From Isoetes taiwanensis (lineage: Eukaryota > Streptophyta > Lycopodiopsida > Isoetales > Isoetaceae), in assembly GCA_021234155.1 (NCBI GenBank), contig JAJEKV010000001.1, positions 27,733,768-27,797,767 of the forward strand: a DNA stretch of 64,000 nt, in the 5' to 3' direction. The position numbers and the translations under genes were made by a program. This document shows, piece by piece, positions 10,954 to 23,604 of this stretch (positions are counted from its first letter, which is position 1; each line of letters starts with the position of its first letter). The notes beneath the pieces were generated by a model. That model did not search any database, was not told where the DNA came from, and was given only the letters and a program-made list of their open reading frames with translations.

Positions 10954-10995
10954 GAATGTATAAAATGTATAAAATGTATAAAATGTATAAAAGTG
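10954..10995. repeat. 10-base tandem repeat (AATGTATAAA)n
   Basis: About four units of AATGTATAAA directly follow the GC-rich hairpin at 10892. Both may belong to one element end. Confidence 0.85.
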
Positions 10996-11042
10996 TGATG
11001 TATAGAGAATAATTGTATTGTTCTACTATGTTTAGAGTTTGT

Positions 11043-11540
11043 AAGGGCATTTACAACTACGCATATATAAGGGCCATGGATGGAGGGTTGGGGGATTTGA
11101 TGTGTTTTCTTGTCGGGTTTAGGAATAAGTTTTTGTATAAGGATACATGTATTTCAAAAGATAGATCAAGTCTATGGAGAGATTATTGCCTTGCAATTAC
11201 AAATACAAAAAAAGCCGTAGTAAACAGGATGTCTTACTATACAAATACAAAAGAAAGAGCCCCATTTACACAAAGGGATGGCTTCTAAAGGAATTTTTTG
11301 AAATATTGCCTTAACATAATTCTAAGGGTGCATTTCATGCCATCTAATTTTATCGTACAGAAACAACTCAAATTAGCCTTCACATTAATAAAAGACAAAG
11401 TACTATCAAGAGCTGCTTGTACATTGAAGGCATCGTTTTAATTCACAATCTTGTTTCCTGCACGTTGATTGCCTTGTTTCTTGCGCATTAAATCTGCGCA
11501 TTAAATCAACGGAATGAGTTGAACACTGCAAATGCCCTTT
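11043..11540. mobile_element. Candidate MITE with AAGGGCATTT ends
   Basis: The left end AAGGGCATTTACA at 11043 and the reverse complement of the right end, AAGGGCATTTGCA, form short terminal inverted repeats about 500 bases apart. A clean target duplication is not visible. The interior has no recognisable coding sequence. The superfamily cannot be assigned. Confidence 0.4.
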
Positions 11541-12717
11541 TAATAAGACTCAGTGTGTTGCACCAAACTTAGTCCCAATAGAATTCTCTGACCGAACACT
11601 ATATAATACTGTAATCACTTATAAGAACAATCTCTATGTGGAGATTATGACTATCTATTCTTGTTGCCTTACCATTTCATTTTGCACATTCGAGTGAGAA
11701 CAAATGGTGCATCATTTGCTATGGTGGCCCTAAACACTTAAATGCTATCGCTATATTTTTTGAATTCTCCAAAATATTTAAAACATCATTTTTTTCAGTT
11801 GCATAAGATGCAAGACATCAACAGCACTTGAGTGCAAGTCCACAGAAATTGCTACAATAAGGAATCTCCAAACTTTTGCTTTTCTACCACAAAACTCTAT
11901 ATTGAAGATTCTATCCAAGTTACAAAAATATGAGAAGCATATTTATTCAAAAAATTCCTGAAGATACATGTCTCAAACCTTCTTAAAATGGGTCTATGGA
12001 TCTATGCAGCTTCTATTTCTGTGAAAAGCCAGACTTACCAAGATAGAGATAACTTGAGTACAAAGAAGATCGAGTCCAGAGCTTTCGATCTGACATAATT
12101 TTCTGCCAATACACCGTTCTCTTTCATATTCTCAAGTTCTTTGCAAAATGATATCATTCAACCAACATAAAATAATTGGAAATGGCAACAAAGGAACATT
12201 TGCTAACAAAGGAGCAACTGCTACCTATCAACGGGGCATGAATGGCTTACCTTGCAAGCAACCACCTTAAGGAGCTGGTTTGTAGCTGATCATGCAAACC
12301 TGCATCAACTTCAGAACACCAGCCATTTAAGTCACTTATTTCTGCCGCACAACTCCACATATGTCCGCATCGGGCAAGAATCATGGAACATAGAAGCTAG
12401 AGGAGAAAACATCGAAAAATGCATCATGAAGCTCCACCGCAAAAACCATAAACGTGCATGCTTTGCTCCCGGTACAACGGATTAATGAAGAGTAGATCTT
12501 GGGATAATATTTATCATTTTAAAATTTCATTTGCACACAAAAGCGTGAAACATTACGAGAGATCCAACTTGCGGGGGCTTGCCAAGCAATATCAAATGTC
12601 ATTTTTACGGATAAAGAATATATAAAGGTATTTATTGGATGCGATTCGATGTTTCTCATCAGATCTAAATTAACTTGCAAACATAATCCAGTGGAAGAGA
12701 GGTAATCTAGGAGCTTG
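11541..12717. other. AT-rich intergenic DNA, nothing recognised
   Basis: No gene, RNA or repeat structure could be supported. A 77-codon open stretch at 12252-12485 has no recognisable motif. Confidence 0.4.
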
Positions 12718-13980
12718 CCGAAACTTACCTGCGTGGAAGGATCCTTCTGTTTGTAGCGAAAATGAAGATCTATGTTGCCGAAAATGGAGAAACCCTCGTC
12801 TCAAAAAGTTTCCTTACAAGGCTTCTTCTGTTTGCAGCGAAAATGTTTGCAAGCCTTACCGGTCACAAAAACGCACGTCCAGCCTTTGTTTGATATTTGT
12901 TGGCCCAAAATTCTGCCGATCACATCCCCACCAGCTAGAATAACTCCACCATGATTTACATCACCAGATAGATACCTGATGCAACCACGTGGAACATGTT
13001 AGAAGAAAAGAATACCTGAACATCTGGACATGCACTCAGTTAAACATTTATATTGCAGAAAACATGGATGTAAGATGGAAAATACGGTACCTTAAACAAA
13101 CTCCTATTATTGTAGCGACTGCTCTGCTTCAACGCCAGCAGACAGAAAGCACAAACACGATTTAGGTAAATGATTTCTTCTATTGTAAGCCCCTTGTTGT
13201 AGAACTTAGTAAGAGCCCTAATGAATAGGAATACTACTGCAGAGCAATATTACACACCTTCCTCTGCTTCAGTGACTGCAAATGCACAGACTGCTTCCCT
13301 GGAAGCTTCAAAATCCGCTTGAAGAACTCTCAAAATGCTTCAAATCTGCCGAAACCTTACCTGCTTGGAAGGATCCTTCTGTTTGTAGCGAAAATGAAGA
13401 TCTATATTGCCGAAAATGGAGAAACCCTCGTCTCAAAAAGTTTCCTTGCAAGGCTTCTTCTGTTTGCAGCGAAAATGTTTGCAAGCCTTACCGGTCACAA
13501 AAATGCACGTCCAGCCTCTGTTTGATATTTGTTGGCCCAAAATTCTGCCGATCACATCCCCACCAGCTAGAATGACTCCACCATGATTTACATCACCAGA
13601 TAGATACCTGATGCAACCACGTGGAACATGTTAGAAGAAAAGAATACCTGAACATCTGGACATGCACTCAGTTAAACATTTATATTGCAGAAAACATGGA
13701 TGTAAGATGGAAAATACGGTACCTTAAACGAACTCCTATTATTGTAGCGACTGCTCTGCTTCAACGCCTGCAGACAGAAAGCACAAACACGATTTAGGTA
13801 AATGATTTCTTCTATTGTAAGCCCCTTGTTGTAGAACTTAGTAAGAGCCCTAATGAATAGGAATACTACTGCAGAGCAATATTACACACCTTCCTCTGCT
13901 TCAGTGACTGCAAATGCACAGACTGCTTCCCTGGAAGCTTCAAAATCCGCTTGAAGAACTCTCAAAATGCTTCAAATCTG
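12718..13980. repeat. Tandem duplication, 632-base period, two copies
   Basis: The sequence from about 12718 is repeated from about 13350 with only scattered changes; for example GGATCCTTCTGTTTG occurs at 12739 and 13371, and CTGCTTCCCTGGAAG at 13291 and 13923. Each unit also holds two related GCGAAAATG-containing stretches. The near-identity points to a recent event. The region lies downstream, on the minus strand, of a leader-like sequence at about 14070-14200 containing CCTAAAAACCCTAAACC, so it might be intronic or 5' sequence of an unrecognised minus-strand gene. Confidence 0.85.
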
Positions 13981-15188
13981 CTTCAAAATGCTGATTGAAG
14001 AGAAACCTCAAAATCCAAAATCCGCTTGCTTGCTTGCTGCCGCTTGCGCTGGCTCAGACTTTCCTAAAATCCTAAAAACCCTAAACCTATCCCTGATCAA
14101 ATCGGCATGCATTACTGGAGATTCGATCATCACAGTGAGCAGGCTGCCGTTTCAGAGAGGAATAGAGGGGCTCGAAAAAAAAACGGATCTTAGAAGCTGA
14201 AAAAACTTTGCCCGGAAAATGAAAAACCGGCGTAACATTTACCGGAAAAAGCGTTAGCGCCGGCGTGAGTCCGGCGACCCAAAAACTTTTTAAATAAGTA
14301 GATATTATTCCTCATTGGCAGGAAAGGTTTTACTGACTCACAAGCAGAAGGAACTGAAAGAGACAGCAGGCATGTTTGCTTTTGTTATAATGGACGTCAT
14401 TGTCGACATTGTTTAATGGTATCAACATCCCGTTTAAGGCAAGCTCATTGATATCCTTTGAGGGACTATTCTAAAGTTTTGGTTGTAACTTGCAGATTGC
14501 GACTTGGCTACTGCTTTGATCCTGCTAATATTTCGATTGCAAGCAATGAAATAACACAACCAATAATTACTGTTGGACTTGGAGCACTTGACTAAGTTCA
14601 GGTTCGCTAATCCTCTTGAGATTTCATTAACTTATTTCAACAGCCAATGTCCTTGAATCATTAGTCTCAGTAAGAGAAGCTTCCATCAGGAACTTCTGTA
14701 AGATTATGGTGGTTTAGAAATGAGCATCAGAAAATGCATTTTGTTAAAGATCAAGAGTCGTCAAACTGATGCATGATGCAGCCACCGAGCCGAGAATGTT
14801 GCCATTTAGATATAACATTGGAGTATTGATGCCCCATGAGTCATGGGAGCTTGTGGAATGCCACTAATGCAAGAGCTCCGGAACAAGCGTAAGATGGCTT
14901 TTGTGTTGAACATTCATTTTTTGAATTTGTGTAATACCAATTTCTGTAATACCATCTGCTTCCTTCTAGCTGGTGCCACCATCTTCGTTTTCTTATGCTA
15001 TTATTAATTTAGTGCTTCAATAGCCATAAAACTAGAGCGAGAAATAAGAGGAAATAAAATAAGAGCGAGAAATGAAACAAATGAAGGGATAGCTTAGCTT
15101 GGTTTTAATTTTTGCTCCACAATGCTGAGTTATTTCTGAGTTTATCCAATACCATTTGTTTTCTTCTTACTGCTGATGCAAAGAGCAG
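13981..15188. other. Intergenic; leader-like sequence near 14070
   Basis: 14060-14095 contains CCTAAAAACCCTAAACCTA, which resembles the 5' leader of plant genes on either strand. No ORF could be attached to it. 14220-14280 is rich in CCGGCG repeats. The rest is AT-rich without recognisable features. Confidence 0.35.
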
Positions 15189-15280
15189 AGATGAAGCTAC
15201 AACTTGAAGATATGTGAGAATAACTTTTATTTGAGATGAAGCTACAACTTAAAGATATGTGAGAATAACTTTTATTTTTC
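15189..15280. repeat. Two-copy tandem repeat, about 47 bases
   Basis: GAGATGAAGCTACAACTT followed by AAGATATGTGAGAATAAC occurs twice in direct succession with almost no change. Confidence 0.8.
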
Positions 15281-15848
15281 ATTTTTCTGTTGAAAATCCT
15301 TGCATGTGTAGGACTCTCCAAGTGGGACTAGCTCGATCTAGGCTACCATCTATTAGCCCCAAGTTGTAGCCTATTCGCAATCATGCAAGTATCTCCAAGT
15401 TCATATGATATGCCGACTTCCATGAGCTATTGTAAACTAAGTGGATAAAATGGTGATTTAGAACAAAGAAAAAATCATTTGGGACAAAGGAATATAGTTC
15501 TTGAGAGACTAATGATTTTGCAACAATATTAAATGATAAAAAGCAAAAATGTGATAGACATCAGAAAACTAAGTTGGGCATTGGGCAAGAAATATGTAGC
15601 ATAATAACAGGGGGTTTTTTTTGTATTTTTATACGCTCTTTTCTATGGTTTTTCATATGATTTGATGGGCGTATTGCAACAGACCTACCGATCAGTACAT
15701 CTAGAGTGCACACGGTATTCTTATATCTAAATGGCATATTTATCTATGGTTTTGTAATGGTTTCATATTAGATATTATCTATTGACATGCAAGCATCGAG
15801 GTCCACTGTTTTAGGGTTCATGTAGGAAAGGGGCTTTCGAGTGCGGTT

Positions 15849-16010
15849 AGGGTTGCCAAATTTCCTTCGATTTCAGGAGGACAGAGCAGCGGTTGAAGCT
15901 ATGCTTATGAAGGAGCGGTGGAAGCTAGGGTTGCCAAATTTCCTTCGATTTCGGGGAGGACAGAAAGCGGCCGGTTGAAGCTATGCTTATGAAGGAGCGG
16001 TGGAAGCTAT
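15849..16010. repeat. Two-copy tandem repeat, about 80 bases
   Basis: The stretch GGTTGCCAAATTTCCTTCG through GAGCGGTGGAAGCTA is present twice head to tail. Small differences distinguish the copies. No function is evident. Confidence 0.75.
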
Positions 16011-16329
16011 CAACAATGGAGCAATTCTTGCTTGCATCCTTGTCGCCGCGAGAATATCTAGGTTGTAGAAGCGTGGATCTCAGAGAACCTTGCGATATGG
16101 GCACTTGGAAAGGGAAAAACATCCGGCATCATTGCTCCGCGGATCGTTTTGCCCAACCGCTTTTGGGACGAGGTAAGGATTGATAATAAGGTTGTTTTGC
16201 ATTTCTGTATCAGGTTGTTCCGAAGGGGTTTGCCACTATTTCCAACATTGACATTGACTCAGATCTGGAACAACATGGAATGCCGATTTCCAGAGAAGTT
16301 GCATAAAAAAACCAGATTTGGGCATGTGC

Positions 16330-16480
16330 AGATGTGTAGAGGCTTTAATGGTTTGCAATTATTGATGCCCATGCCAAGCTTGGGGAACTGGATTTGGCCT
16401 TTCAGTTTTATGATAAAATGCAGCATCTGGGCACTGAGCCAGATAAATTTACATTCTTAAGCACGTTGAAGGGTTGCAGC
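16330..16480 (+). pseudogene. Pentatricopeptide repeat (PPR) fragment
   Basis: From 16361 the plus strand encodes IDAHAKLGELDLAFQFYDKM and then QHLGTEPDKFTFLSTLKGC. This matches the PPR pattern (…AYAKCGxLdxAxxxFdxM…P…TF..LLxaC) of plant organellar RNA-binding proteins, most like the PLS class. Just upstream a similar frame (VEAL-like) is shifted, and only about one and a half repeats remain. It has no start, no transit peptide and no further repeats, so it is a decayed fragment. Confidence 0.6.
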
Positions 16481-17504
16481 ATCACAAGCCACTATTTCAA
16501 TTTCATTCAGCCTGTTCTTACATATCTCAGGAATTCCATGTTGTATTGCTCTTTATATTTTTTGTCTGACGGCATTCTCCCTCATCATTTGAGATGAAAC
16601 AAGGATCTGCAGCAGCATAGACACCCACAACTGGGTATGTATTTGGTTCTGTAAGTTAAATTCTTGCTTTCATTCCAAATGCTAAGAGGATTGCTTTTTC
16701 TAAAAATCCAGGTTCAGACAAAGCCAAGATACATTTGAAGCTTCAGGTCACATGGGTCCAAGATACATTTGCTTCTTGACTTTTCGGGCCTTCTCTATTC
16801 CATGTTATTTGATAATCATACTTATATTGAAGCTACTTCTAAGACCTTGAAAAAGGCCGGTATCTATGCCAATTCCAACGATTCACAATCTTATTCTTAC
16901 TATTGCATCTTGGATGCTGGCAAGTAGCTATGCTGGAAATGCAACATAACAGATGGATATGGGATGATCCTTGTCTTTGAAAATGCGTCCTTTATTCTTG
17001 GGCAATGCCATCACTGTATCTTCCATCCAATATAATCATTTTCAGGTTGTTTTGAAGCACATGCAGCAAAACGTAGAGTTGTGTATGTTTTGGTTCTCTT
17101 TGTTAGTTTTTATTATTCTATCATAGTGTAGATCATTTCTCTAGGCTATAACTACCATACAAGCTAGTAAGCCTGGGATGATGCCTCTGCTTTTCTTGGA
17201 CTTGGTTAGAGTTGGAACATAAACTATTATGGCTTTTTGCCACAGGGATTTTCAAATAGGTCTTTCAAGAGATTTTAATATTCTCACAACTCCAATGACA
17301 AGGATGATGCTCTCAAGGGATTTTGATATATATAATTATATTACATTATGCTTTAATATTATAGTTACTCATGTTTCATTTTACTATATTCCCTTTTTTT
17401 TCTTAATGCTTGCATATTACATAACACATATTGCTACATGTTTTAAATGTCTTTTTATATTCTCACGCGTCTGTTTTTTTTTATGGCCCGAAGGAACCAA
17501 AAAT
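16481..17504. other. AT-rich intergenic DNA, nothing recognised
   Basis: No coding or RNA feature could be supported. It may hold decayed remains of the PPR-containing gene, but no further repeat was found. Confidence 0.35.
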
Positions 17505-17984
17505 TTTTAGTATAATAACCGACACATAACTTCCATTGACATTAATAAATATAACCATTGGATCCAACACATTTAAATTAAAATCCCCCTTAAACCCCCT
17601 TTGGTTTGGGTGCATATTCACACGGGGGGTGACGTAGGGCAGCGAGAGCCCTCATAATTGTATTTTTTTTGCACGCATTTAAATCAACACCATATAGTAT
17701 TCCTATTGAAATCTTATAGTATTTTGCGAATCTTATTATACACAAGATATAGCAAATCTTGTACTTGCATACCCCACAAATGAGGAACTTTACGTCGCGG
17801 TGTAGATTAAGGAATAAGGGGCTTAATATGCCAATCCGATGACTCTCGATGCGGAGTCACCCCCCGTGTGAATATGCACCCAAACCAAAGGGGGTTTAAG
17901 GGGGATTTTAATTTAAATGTGTTGGATCCAATGGTTATATTTATTAATGTCAATGGAAGTTATGTGTTGGTTATTATACTAAAA
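17505..17984. mobile_element. Foldback element with 129-base inverted arms
   Basis: 17505-17633 and 17856-17984 are inverted copies of each other. The inner ends contain CACCCCCCGTGTGAATATGC and the outer ends GGTTATTATACTAAA. The arms are almost perfect and the central spacer is about 220 bases. There is no ORF. A related single arm occurs at 62886. The arm sequence includes an alternating CCCCCTTAAACCCCCTTTGG stretch. A terminal target duplication was not identified. Confidence 0.8.
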
Positions 17985-20090
17985 AAAAAGAAAAGAAAAG
18001 AAAACAAGGTGCTGCGCACGGAGGGTTGCCCTCCATGGCCGAAGGTTGAAGTGGCTTAAATCATACCTGAAAGTCATATTTTTACGATCAACGAAAATTC
18101 CTATTTTAAAACATTGACATTTTGTGTTGGTGATGACACCTATTTGCATCAAGAACTCCTCTTTTTTAGATGATGAGGTCCTCTTGGACTAGGATCCCAG
18201 TAGGACACATGGATTTTGGGGTTTGAGTGTAACGTATTGGTCTTTGGTGCTCGGTATGGAACAAGGATGGCAAAAGCATAAGGAGAAGTCTAATAGAGGA
18301 GAGGATGGAAAGGATAGTTACGTACCTCAATTCAAGCCTCAATGAAGGTGACTTTTGGGCAAAGAATAATCACGTTACACATGCCATCTCGTGTTAGGAA
18401 TTCAAGTAGCTTGTTTGAGCATAACAATAACATAAATATGCTCACCTGCAGACTCTCGTAGACATGGGAACCTTTTATTTCTATTGGAGAGGGGGAATAT
18501 GCTAAATGGCATGTTATAAAAAGGGGCCAACTTGACAACCTCGTTGGTGCAAAATATTTCTTTCACATTTGCAATGAGCTTCTTCATTTCTACACTTGGT
18601 ATCCCATGCACATGAGCATGGCATTTTCGTTCCCAATGATACCATATACCAAGAGTGTGATGACACAAGTAACATTGGAGACGTGATAATTCTTGTCACG
18701 CTTTAGGCATTTGGCGACATGGTGATCAAAGGCATATGACCGGATCAAAATATGCACCAACTACATGGATGAAGAAGTAAACGTGTGCCTGACATTGCCG
18801 CACTTGATCAAATTGTGTATCATGTTATGGTAGCATCATAGCAATGTGAGACATTGGCAAATGATAATAATACTATTGCTTCTTTGGTATTACCTATGTA
18901 TGTACATTTCAATTATTATCTATGTGGGAGTTAAAAACCAATTCAATTCGATTCAATTCTCAAAGCTCTACATGAATGGGATAAATCATCTCTATAGTAA
19001 ATAAAACATTATATGGCTTAACAAAGACTTATATGGTATGGCATGGGTGAAAAATAATGTTCTACCAAAGTGTGATGGAGTTATATATTTTGAGGAGGCA
19101 CTCATAATGCCGTTGGAAATTGGTGTATATTGTTAACACCCAACATTTTGGTATAAAGTTGTGTGAGGCTATAGCAAGTCTATAATCACTTGCAGATATG
19201 ATGTCCTGCTTTGTTGCGCATTTTATGACGTTGTATAATGGTCGGCGTTGTCGTGCATAAGTAGAGGTTGTGTGTTTATAGGCCGTGCAAATTTGATAAA
19301 ATTGTTGTCTCTTCTGGATTCATCCCCAATTATGTTCAGGTTTAACAACATTGTACCTTGGGGTTGCGATGTTGAACTCCGAGAACAATGTATTATGTTG
19401 GGCTCAACGTAGAAGTTTGACTAATTACGTGTTCTTTTTCTATGCGAAAGTATAATGACCTTGTAAAAAATTGAGTAGGAAAATGTAGCCATTAGCTCCA
19501 AAAGGATAACCCTAAATTGTCACGGTGTGCAAGACGAACATCCTAGGAAAATGTTTCAAGGCAAGAGGCGAGCGTCTATTAGATGCCCTCATGCCCTTTA
19601 GTAACATCTAAGAGGAAAGCATCCCAGTAATGGATGTAAAATGTTGCCTCGCTTCAGCAAATATTTCTCATCTTCTTCATGGTAGTTGTTTTATTTCTTA
19701 AGTAACACAACACATGTAACTACTCCTTTATCATTCCATATAAAAAAATTTTGATAAACATTCAAGAATTTTGCAAAGTCTTTCATAGCTTGTTGCTTGA
19801 TTTAGAGTAACAGTTTAACAAACATTCCAAGATGCATTTAAGAATTCCCAGCATGAAACATTCTAATGTTTACATATCTTTATCAACCGTAGCCTTAAAA
19901 CATAATTTCATTCTGCCACGCATTACAGCATATTAAAATGTTGATATTCAAAGGAACATCCGATATTAAATGAAGAACCATCTAGAGGTTATTGGATATA
20001 TTATAAACCTTATGCATACTATGTTACTCACTCGATTTCTCTTTGGTTGAAGGGACTTTTGGGTACATAAGCAAAAGTCATGCACCTGCA
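17985..20090. other. Intergenic; a short repeat shared with 24362
   Basis: 18003-18035 (AACAAGGTGCTGCGCA, then GGAGGGTTGCCCT) is shared with 24362-24395 and includes a short GGAGGG-TTG-CCCTCC hairpin. The rest, including open minus-strand stretches at 18332-18699, is not recognisable. Confidence 0.4.
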
Positions 20091-20094
20091 TGGA

Positions 20095-20310
20095 GTGCAT
20101 TATATGTAAAGACATGTCTTAGATTGTTTGGGCATTCAGTGCATTCCATGTAAAGACATGTCTTATATCTGTTGTGTACACATGTCTTTAAATGCAACAG
20201 TTGCTTGCTCAACGTTCTTTGCAGAAATGAAAGACAACAGAGATGGCATGGCGTTGTTTGCAAGACTTGCTTGCTAGCCTATGACAAGTCTTCAAATGCA
20301 ACAGCTTGCT
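20095..20310. repeat. Cluster of short repeats with AGACATGTCT palindromes
   Basis: GTAAAGACATGTCTTA occurs twice, about 50 bases apart, each time after GTGCATT. Variants follow (ACATGTCTTTAAATGCAACAG, then ACAAGTCTTCAAATGCAACAG) next to TTGCTTGCTC. The same palindrome occurs near both ends of the Pack element at 2896-4326. Confidence 0.55.
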
Positions 20311-22050
20311 TGCTCCAAATAATCTGCAGATCTGCAAACAATTATCAGATTATTTGGAGACAAATCGAAACAATAATTGCTTGCTCCAAGTCTTAATGCT
20401 CTTATACATCAAAAGTACCAAATGAAAATATAGTAAAATGGTCGTCCCAAACGTGTTTTCTACATGCACCTTACAACAAAAATAGTTATAGTGTCAAAAC
20501 AGCAGGGTGCGATACCTAAGCCGAAATTTTAGTAGAAGACCCCACATTCCTTGAAAAGAATAGAACAAAGCCAATTGTTGTTTACAACTCTGTGAATCAA
20601 ATTCCTGAAATTAGACAAACAAATTGCTCGTTTTGTGTTAGCTCTATAAATTAAACCTCTAACAATGCAAAGCAACGGATTAGAAAGCACCAATATTAGA
20701 AAACCATAGACATAAATCGCCTGACTGGCGTCATCTACTTCGAAAGTGGTCCAAAGCTCAAAGTTAACACATCCATCCATCTTCAGGTTTACTGGTTTAA
20801 TCAGCAGGTAAACAATCCCAGACAAAACAATCTAACAAAATCGCAAACAGCTTAGCATCTAAAATGAAGCAATCCATAAGAATGACTATTCCATTTCTAA
20901 AATAATCATTCATTGCCAAGAAAATAAAAGGCAAACTGCGTTTATCCACCACGCAAAGCATAACCAAAGAACATGCTTGTTTTAATATACATAGTGCACA
21001 GATTTTTTAACAATACATCAAATATCTTTTATCCACAGCTTTATGTAGAATGACAAAATCAGAGATGCAAAGGGGCTAAGAACACCAAATAGCAAAATAC
21101 AAACGACAACGAACTTACAAAAAGAGAAGGTTCCTAAAGGGCAAGGACCCGATTTGCTGCCCTGGAAAAGCCGATTTTACTCCTCTGATAAGCCCATTTT
21201 GCCCCCTATCGAAATGCACAAGGTAAACAGACAGCTCAGAGCCAGAAATCAAGTCATTAATTGTTACAGACGCTTTCCATGTCTGTTAGAAAAAAGACAC
21301 ACAAAAAGTGAATCGATTGTGCATAAAATGGAGCCCAAATCCAACACAAATATCCTGGATTTTGTACAAGCAAAGGAACCTTCTGGAAAACCAGTTAGAA
21401 ACCGTCTGGAAAATCAGAAAATCCTGTGAAAGACACAAAGAAAAGGAAGGAGGAGTTTGGTTCCACCTGTTAGGACTCCCAAGGCAATTGCTCAAGCATG
21501 ACCATGCTAGCTAAATCAGCTCTTCATCCATTCATCTGCCTAGTCGTGGACGAAATCCTTCGCCAAAAATGACACCTCCAGCATAAATGAGATCAAATCA
21601 TGGAGTGCCTCACCTCCAGTAGAACGATTCTAAAGCAACCCTTGGAAGCCAAGAACGACCTGTTCCTCTTGTTTATCTGCATTAAGAAACAAACCAACAA
21701 ATATTAGGCATCTTCATGAGTGATAGAGCATTCAATTTAAAACTAAACTTTACAAAAACCGCATGTTGATGCTCTTTCGCCCGCCAGCAAGTAAAAAGTC
21801 GACTATTTTATGCGTTTTGAACATAAAAACATACTTTTGTTTTTTCGTGCATATGAGATCAAATAATGATAAGATCGTACCCTCTTCCTAGATGTTGTTG
21901 CTGCAAAGATGCCACCAAGGAGTACTGAAAATCCACCGGATATGAGCGTAAATATGTGCACAAAATGGTAGAAGAAAGAAGAGGAAAGAATGATCTCGTT
22001 GAAAAACACATGTTGCCACCGAAATCTGTTTAAGACGCTATACCCAACCG
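20311..22050. other. Intergenic; no gene recognised
   Basis: Open stretches at 20529-20825 (minus) and 21154-21514 (plus) carry no recognisable motif or initiation context. No RNA gene seen. Confidence 0.4.
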
Positions 22051-22197
22051 CAAGTGAGATCCACCGCCCTCGGGCGTTTCAAAAATACTATGATCAAGGG
22101 AAAGATAGCCCAAAAAGAAGTTTGGCCGGAAGAAGCGGCCCGGGCTTATGATGCCATTGCTACAAGATTTAACAGGGAAGTACCTCCGTTTGAGTAA
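22050..22197 (+). pseudogene. Possible AP2/ERF-domain fragment
   Basis: 22111-22197 encodes QKEVWPEEAARAYDAIATRF, then NREVPPFE and a TAA. EEAARAYD followed by a hydrophobic/basic helix is the hallmark of the AP2/ERF DNA-binding domain in plant transcription factors. The expected N-terminal half (YRGVRxRxxG…EIRD) is not in frame; a short, possibly frameshifted stretch lies just upstream. No start codon or flanking domain is present, so this is at most a remnant. Chance similarity cannot be excluded. Confidence 0.35.
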
Positions 22198-22513
22198 AAG
22201 AGCTCGGATTCTGGATTCTTCTTCCTTCTTATTCAATCTTTCTTCCTCTTCTTCTCTGTGGCATACTGTAAGAATGATGCAGGCTGCAAAAAATTTCGAA
22301 AATGGTGAATCCAAAGCTTCTGGTTTCTGCCAAGGGACTCCATCGAGGTGTTCTTAGAAGTCGCCAGTTATCCTGGTTGGAATATCGGTTGAACCGAACG
22401 CACTTTTTACCGCCAGTTCATCGGTGATAATGAGTTTTTAGCAGTCACCAGCATATTTTGAGGATATTCCAGCATATACCCAAGATATGCCATAAACCCC
22501 ACACAAACGAGGG

Positions 22514-22553
22514 TTTGCCCCTCTAGGGGCAACCCAAAAAAAGCTAATGACGA
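22514..22553 (+). other. Possible Helitron-type 3' end (hairpin then CTAA)
   Basis: A hairpin formed by GGGTTTGCCCC and GGGGCAACCC is followed after a short A-rich spacer by GCTAAT. Helitrons end in a hairpin and CTRR inserted 5' of T. Similar GGGTT-AGGC-AACCC-TG-CTAA-T and GGTTTAGGCAAGCC-TG-CTAA-T sequences occur at about 24046-24060 and 45948-45963. Support is weak because no matching 5' end was found. Confidence 0.3.
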
Positions 22554-22683
22554 GATTGCAACCTAGAGCGTTCACCTTTAGCATTCCATTCACTTAACAT
22601 TCTATTGAGCATCCCTTTCTTCTTAGTATTCCATTCACCTCACCTACTGCGTCTGCAAAATCTAACCTTAAATTTCACACGTC

Positions 22684-22733
22684 TAGGACTAATGCCTGGT
22701 AGATGGATGGACTAATGCCTGGTAGATGGATGG
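22684..22733. repeat. Two-copy 24-base tandem repeat
   Basis: GACTAATGCCTGGTAGATG followed by GATG is repeated directly. No function is evident. Confidence 0.75.
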
Positions 22734-23576
22734 CCTGCCTTTGTTGAATGGTCAGAAAGATATATGATAACATCTCCAAAAATGACACATGTGGGTTTGA
22801 GGAATTGGTTTAGACAAGTTCTTCAAAGAAGTATGTAACGTCAACTAAATATACCTTTGGGGAATGGTACAAGTGATTGAGGAACTGGTTCAAATAAGTA
22901 CTCCAAAGACATAATTGAACATCAACCAGATGCACCTCTAAATTTGGTCAGTAATGTTGCATAAATTTCAAGAGATATTCTAACCACTTGGGTCTCATAA
23001 ACTTGAGCATATGACTTAGAATTGGATTCCAACTTAGAATTTGTCTCGTAATGAAATTCTAATCAACGAAACCTGAAATGTTTTTGGTTCAGCCTTGAAA
23101 AAATAAAGTTATAAAATACATTGTTGTTCGTCATATATTATCATTAGCATGTTGTTATTCTACTGTTAGATGCTTCCATTAGATTTGTTTCTTTATTTTT
23201 AGCTATTTTCCAGTATAATTGTATTCCTTACTTCCATAGAAGGCATTGCTGTCGATATTGCATGTCTTATTATTGCTATAGGTGGCAATGGCAGGCACCT
23301 ATTATCAATATGATAAGATCTTACATATATCACCATCACCATGAGACATGAATATCCTTTCCCCCCCCCTTCCCCCCTCCCCAACCCCCCAAAAGTAAAA
23401 TAACATTATGCCAAGTTCAATTTCTCTCAGAGATAATGTTTGATTTGCCTGATCTTTCTAAATAATAAACTATTCACACTTGACACTCCATTATATATAG
23501 GAAGGAAGTATAGGACGGACTAATGTATGACTACAAACTCCATTAGACTAATCATTCCACACATCCACGACTAATG

Positions 23577-23604
23577 CCCGGCATCGCCGGGCACACGTTT
23601 CTAG
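23577..23604 (+). mobile_element. Helitron 3' end
   Basis: GCCCGGCATCGCCGGGC is a hairpin, followed by ACACGTTT and CTAG, then a T. Hairpin plus terminal CTRR before a host T is the Helitron 3' signature. The same family ends at 59007 (plus) and at 55470 (minus). The 5' TC end was not located, so only the end is annotated. Confidence 0.6.

Noticed and set aside
18332-18699. Overlapping minus-strand frames of 68, 88 and 61 codons
   Set aside because: Three frames are open over the same AT-rich stretch without protein-like composition or motif.
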